DNA from: Chitinophagaceae bacterium
GTDB taxonomy: Bacteria; Bacteroidota; Bacteroidia; Chitinophagales; Chitinophagaceae
NCBI GenBank assembly: GCA_947454155.1
Contig: CANGIT010000004.1
Coordinates: 124,001 to 188,000 of the forward strand
Length of the DNA stretch: 64,000 nt
Reading direction: 5' to 3'
The translations under genes were made by a program, and so were the position numbers. The notes under the pieces are model-generated. The model searched no databases, had not been told where the DNA came from, and saw only the letters and a list, made by a program, of their open reading frames with translations. Positions 61,518 through 64,000 of the stretch are shown here, one piece after another (positions within the stretch are counted from its first letter, which is position 1; every line of letters starts with the position of its first letter).

Positions 61518-62470
61518 ACCTGAGTAATCTCATATACCTGACATTTGCCTTAATCATTCTGCTGGCTCTTGCCATCGATCTTGGATTGCTGAGCCGTAAA
61601 AACAAAGTGATCTCCTACAAAACAGCATTGATTCAAATTTGCTTTTGGGTTTGCATTGCATTGGCCTTTTTTGTTTTTTTATGGTACGAGGAAAGTGACA
61701 AGCAAATTGCCGTATCCTATTTAAGCGCCTACCTGATGGAGTGGAGCCTGAGCATTGACAATATTTTCGTCTTCATCATCATTTTTAATTCCTTTAAAGT
61801 AAAAGAAAAATATTACGGCAGGGTTTTGCTGGCCGGTATCATGATGGCCATTTTTTTTAGAATTCTTTTCATCACTTTGGGTGTATCCTTGCTGCAGCAA
61901 TTTCACGGGTTGATTTATGTGTTCGGTATTTTTTTGTTATACACTGGTATAAAAATGTTCCGTTCCAACAACGATGAAGAATTTGAGCCTCATGATACAC
62001 GCATCTATAAATTGATGCATCGATTTTTGCCTCTGGCCAAAGGAGATGGGGATGGGCGTTATATCATCAGGGAAAACGGCAAACCCTTGTACACAACACT
62101 TTTTGTGGTGGTCATACTCCTGGGTGCCATCGATCTGGTTTTTGCGCTGGATTCCATTCCGGCTGTTATTGGTATTTCGATAGATAAAATGGTGATTTAC
62201 ACTTCCAATATTTTTGCAGTATTGGGACTTAGAAGCCTGTTTTTTCTGCTGCGAAGCGCAGTTTCGCAGTTCGACTATCTGCAACAGGGCATTGCAATCG
62301 TATTAGTGTTGATAGGGGCGAAAATGTTGCTTGAATTTTGGCTGGACCAATGGCTGGGAAAGGAAGTGCAGGTATTGGGTTCATTGATACTTATCGTAGT
62401 ATGCATTTTTGGGTCGATTCTATATTCCGTGTTTAACCGTAAAAAAGGAACGCCGGAAGATGTGTTCTAA
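61514..62470 (+). CDS. TerC-family membrane protein
   Basis: A 318-residue membrane protein with about nine helices. TerC relatives export metal ions, mainly manganese, or aid metalloprotein export. Family marks are LALAIDLGLLSRK, MEWSLSIDNIFVF and GAIDLVFALDSIPAVIGIS, with acidic residues inside helices. ATG 61514 overlaps the gldG stop (ATGA); a longer frame from 61412 lies inside gldG and is rejected. Confidence 0.92.
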   Translation: MNLSNLIYLTFALIILLALAIDLGLLSRKNKVISYKTALIQICFWVCIALAFFVFLWYEESDKQIAVSYLSAYLMEWSLSIDNIFVFIIIFNSFKVKEKYYGRVLLAGIMMAIFFRILFITLGVSLLQQFHGLIYVFGIFLLYTGIKMFRSNNDEEFEPHDTRIYKLMHRFLPLAKGDGDGRYIIRENGKPLYTTLFVVVILLGAIDLVFALDSIPAVIGISIDKMVIYTSNIFAVLGLRSLFFLLRSAVSQFDYLQQGIAIVLVLIGAKMLLEFWLDQWLGKEVQVLGSLILIVVCIFGSILYSVFNRKKGTPEDVF

Positions 62471-62493
62471 AATCCAATTAATTTTCAGTCAAT

Positions 62494-64000
62494 TTGAGAT
62501 ACAATTTTTCAGATATAGCTAAAGCCATCGGTGCAGAGATATGTCAAACACCAACCGATGAAACTGTCATTGACTTGCTCATCGACAGCAGAAAATTATC
62601 GCTGCCTGAAATTTCATTGTTCATCGCCATTGATGGACCCCACCGTAAAGGAAGTGATTATATCGGCCAGCTGTATCAGTCTGGTGTCAGGAAATTTATC
62701 ATCAACCTCAGTTATCCAACAGATCGGATTCAAATTTTTCCAGAGGCCGGTTTTATGCGCGTAGGAGATACCGTTATGGCTTTGCAGCAATTGGCAGCAT
62801 TTCATCGTTCTCATTTTGATTTTCCCGTGATCGGTATCACAGGCAGCAATGGTAAAACCATTTTGAAAGAATGGCTGTTTCAGCTGTTGCAACCCCGCTT
62901 CAATATTGTCAGAAGTCCTAAAAGTTACAATTCTCAGATTGGCGTTCCGCTCAGTGTTTGGCAGATGAACGAGCATCATCAGCTGGGCATTTTTGAGGCA
63001 GGTATCTCACAAACAGGAGAGATGGAAAAGCTTCAACCTGTCATCAGGCCCGATATGGGTATTCTCACATACATGGGTGAAGCCCATGCCGAAGGTTTCA
63101 GTTCGCAAAGACAAAAAATAGAGGAAAAACTGAAACTGTTTGCAGGCGCCAAAACCATTATTTATAACGCAGATGATCCTTCTGTGAATGAGTCACTCAG
63201 CAAGTTTTCTCAATCACATCCGGAGGTAAAGCTTTTGTCATGGGGGCATCAATCCGATGCGAATTTGCAATGTCTGCAGGTTAACAAAACGGATATTACT
63301 TCGACTATTACTTGCCGTTATGATGGAAAAGAATTTGAATTCACGATTCCTTTTGTTGACGAGGCCTCGGTTTTCAATGCCTTGACTGTTTGTCTTGCTT
63401 TGTTACATCTGGACACGTCTGCTGATTTCATTCAAGTGCAAATGCCCTGGCTCAGGCCTTTAGCGATGCGTCTGGAAATCAAGCCGGGTATCAATCAGTG
63501 TCTGGTAATCAATGACAGTTACAGTGCTGACATCGATTCGCTCAACATCGCTTTGGATTTTCTGGCGCAACAGCATCAGTATTCCCATAAAACAGTGATA
63601 CTAAGTGATATTCACCAGCCTTATTCAAAAGACGAACAGTTATATAGTAAGGTGGCCGCAATCCTCAACTCCAGGATGATCAACCACCTCATCGCCGTTG
63701 GTCCGAGAATTTCCGCACATCAGCATTTTTTTCAGTCCATTCCCCGCATCGATTTTTTTAACGACACCCAGGAACTGATTCAACAGCTTCCGAAAATCGA
63801 TTTGCACCATCAGACCATTTTGTTGAAAGGGGCACGTTCATTTGGTTTTGAAAAAGTAAGCCGTTTGCTGGAGCAAAAATTGCATGACACCGTTTTGGAG
63901 ATTGATCTCAACGCCTTGCGCGATAATCTCAATATCTACAGAAGACAACTAAAGCCAGAAGTCAAGGTGATGGTGATGGTAAAAGCCTTTGGCTATGGCA
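62494..64000 (+). CDS. MurF / alanine racemase fusion (3' end outside window)
   Basis: Bifunctional peptidoglycan-precursor enzyme: MurF adds D-Ala-D-Ala to the UDP-muramyl tripeptide, and alanine racemase makes D-alanine. I translated from TTG 62494 (MRYNFSDIAKAIGAE); an in-frame stop lies 15 bases upstream and no ATG precedes the MurF fold. The ligase P-loop is GITGSNGKT, followed by the MurF features FEAGISQTGEME and INDSYSADIDSLNIAL. From about residue 466, LEIDLNALRDNLNIYRRQLK with MVKAFGYG is the start of alanine racemase, its PLP lysine included. The frame is open through the edge. It lies 24 bases after terC. Confidence 0.92.
   Translation, partial: MRYNFSDIAKAIGAEICQTPTDETVIDLLIDSRKLSLPEISLFIAIDGPHRKGSDYIGQLYQSGVRKFIINLSYPTDRIQIFPEAGFMRVGDTVMALQQLAAFHRSHFDFPVIGITGSNGKTILKEWLFQLLQPRFNIVRSPKSYNSQIGVPLSVWQMNEHHQLGIFEAGISQTGEMEKLQPVIRPDMGILTYMGEAHAEGFSSQRQKIEEKLKLFAGAKTIIYNADDPSVNESLSKFSQSHPEVKLLSWGHQSDANLQCLQVNKTDITSTITCRYDGKEFEFTIPFVDEASVFNALTVCLALLHLDTSADFIQVQMPWLRPLAMRLEIKPGINQCLVINDSYSADIDSLNIALDFLAQQHQYSHKTVILSDIHQPYSKDEQLYSKVAAILNSRMINHLIAVGPRISAHQHFFQSIPRIDFFNDTQELIQQLPKIDLHHQTILLKGARSFGFEKVSRLLEQKLHDTVLEIDLNALRDNLNIYRRQLKPEVKVMVMVKAFGYG

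Noticed and set aside
1..64000. tRNA, rRNA, prophage, toxin-antitoxin or defence genes
   Set aside because: No segment showed tRNA cloverleaf sequence, rRNA, phage structural genes or known defence domains. Spacers are short, and the larger ones contain promoters or repeats.

Overview
The window is a gene-dense chromosomal segment from a member of the Bacteroidota, most likely a Chitinophagaceae-like bacterium. The evidence is the full type IX secretion/gliding core gldK-gldL-gldM-gldN, plus gldB and the gldF-gldG pair; promoter-like TAnnTTTG elements of the Bacteroidota type; almost no Shine-Dalgarno sequences; several TTG/GTG starts; a single-chain glycyl-tRNA synthetase; a murF-alr fusion; and an ECF sigma factor next to a membrane-anchored outer-membrane barrel protein. 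The genus is not fixed by the sequence. I saw no tRNA or rRNA gene, CRISPR array, prophage or recognisable defence system.

Layout. 1-12.3 kb, mostly minus strand: the 5' part of mfd, a DUF1569 protein, a flavin reductase (plus strand), a CPBP membrane protein, a HAD phosphatase, a GNAT protein, a CDP-alcohol phosphatidyltransferase homologue, two tandem secreted alpha/beta hydrolases, a beta-propeller lipoprotein and glyS. 12.3-20.3 kb: a small Y1 (IS200-like) transposase gene with a palindrome upstream, the B12-dependent ribonucleotide reductase nrdJ, dtd, and then a stretch with two different heptanucleotide tandem arrays around a MazG-like gene and a PhoD-like phosphatase. 20.4-30.7 kb: acpP-fabF-rnc-gpsA, hemW divergent from an Omp85-family protein, DUF4271, hemD and a DUF255/YyaL protein. 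30.9-35.8 kb: the gldKLMN operon, closed by a strong terminator.

35.8-49.6 kb: uvrC with a lipoprotein gene; an ECF sigma factor followed by a protein with an anti-sigma-like N-terminus, one inner-membrane helix, a long linker and an outer-membrane barrel; a haem-binding protein; gpmI; DUF4783-nadC; an eIF1/SUI1-like factor; apaG; gldB divergent from nadE-rsgA across a palindromic promoter; two small genes and a gamma-carbonic-anhydrase-like protein. 49.7-64 kb: a class III aminotransferase, a 1136-residue degenerate peptidase/propeller/barrel protein, an MBL hydrolase, methylmalonyl-CoA epimerase, iscS-iscU-iscA, a secreted M43 metalloprotease, and gldF-gldG-terC-murF/alr, which runs off the right edge.

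How the parts connect. Three separate loci serve gliding or type IX secretion (gldKLMN motor/ring, gldB lipoprotein, gldFG ABC permease parts). Several other genes build or sense the envelope (two Omp85-like barrels, the sigma/barrel pair, lipoproteins, murF/alr). NrdJ needs cobalamin, and methylmalonyl-CoA epimerase normally feeds a B12-dependent mutase, so B12 supply probably matters to this cell.

The most unusual items are the sigma-factor/dual-membrane protein pair (38.3-40.2 kb), the heptanucleotide arrays (17.1 and 19.1 kb), the degenerate gluzincin-propeller-barrel fusion (50.9-54.3 kb) and the back-to-back palindromic promoter between gldB and nadE. Everything here is read by eye; no alignment, structure prediction or database search was run.
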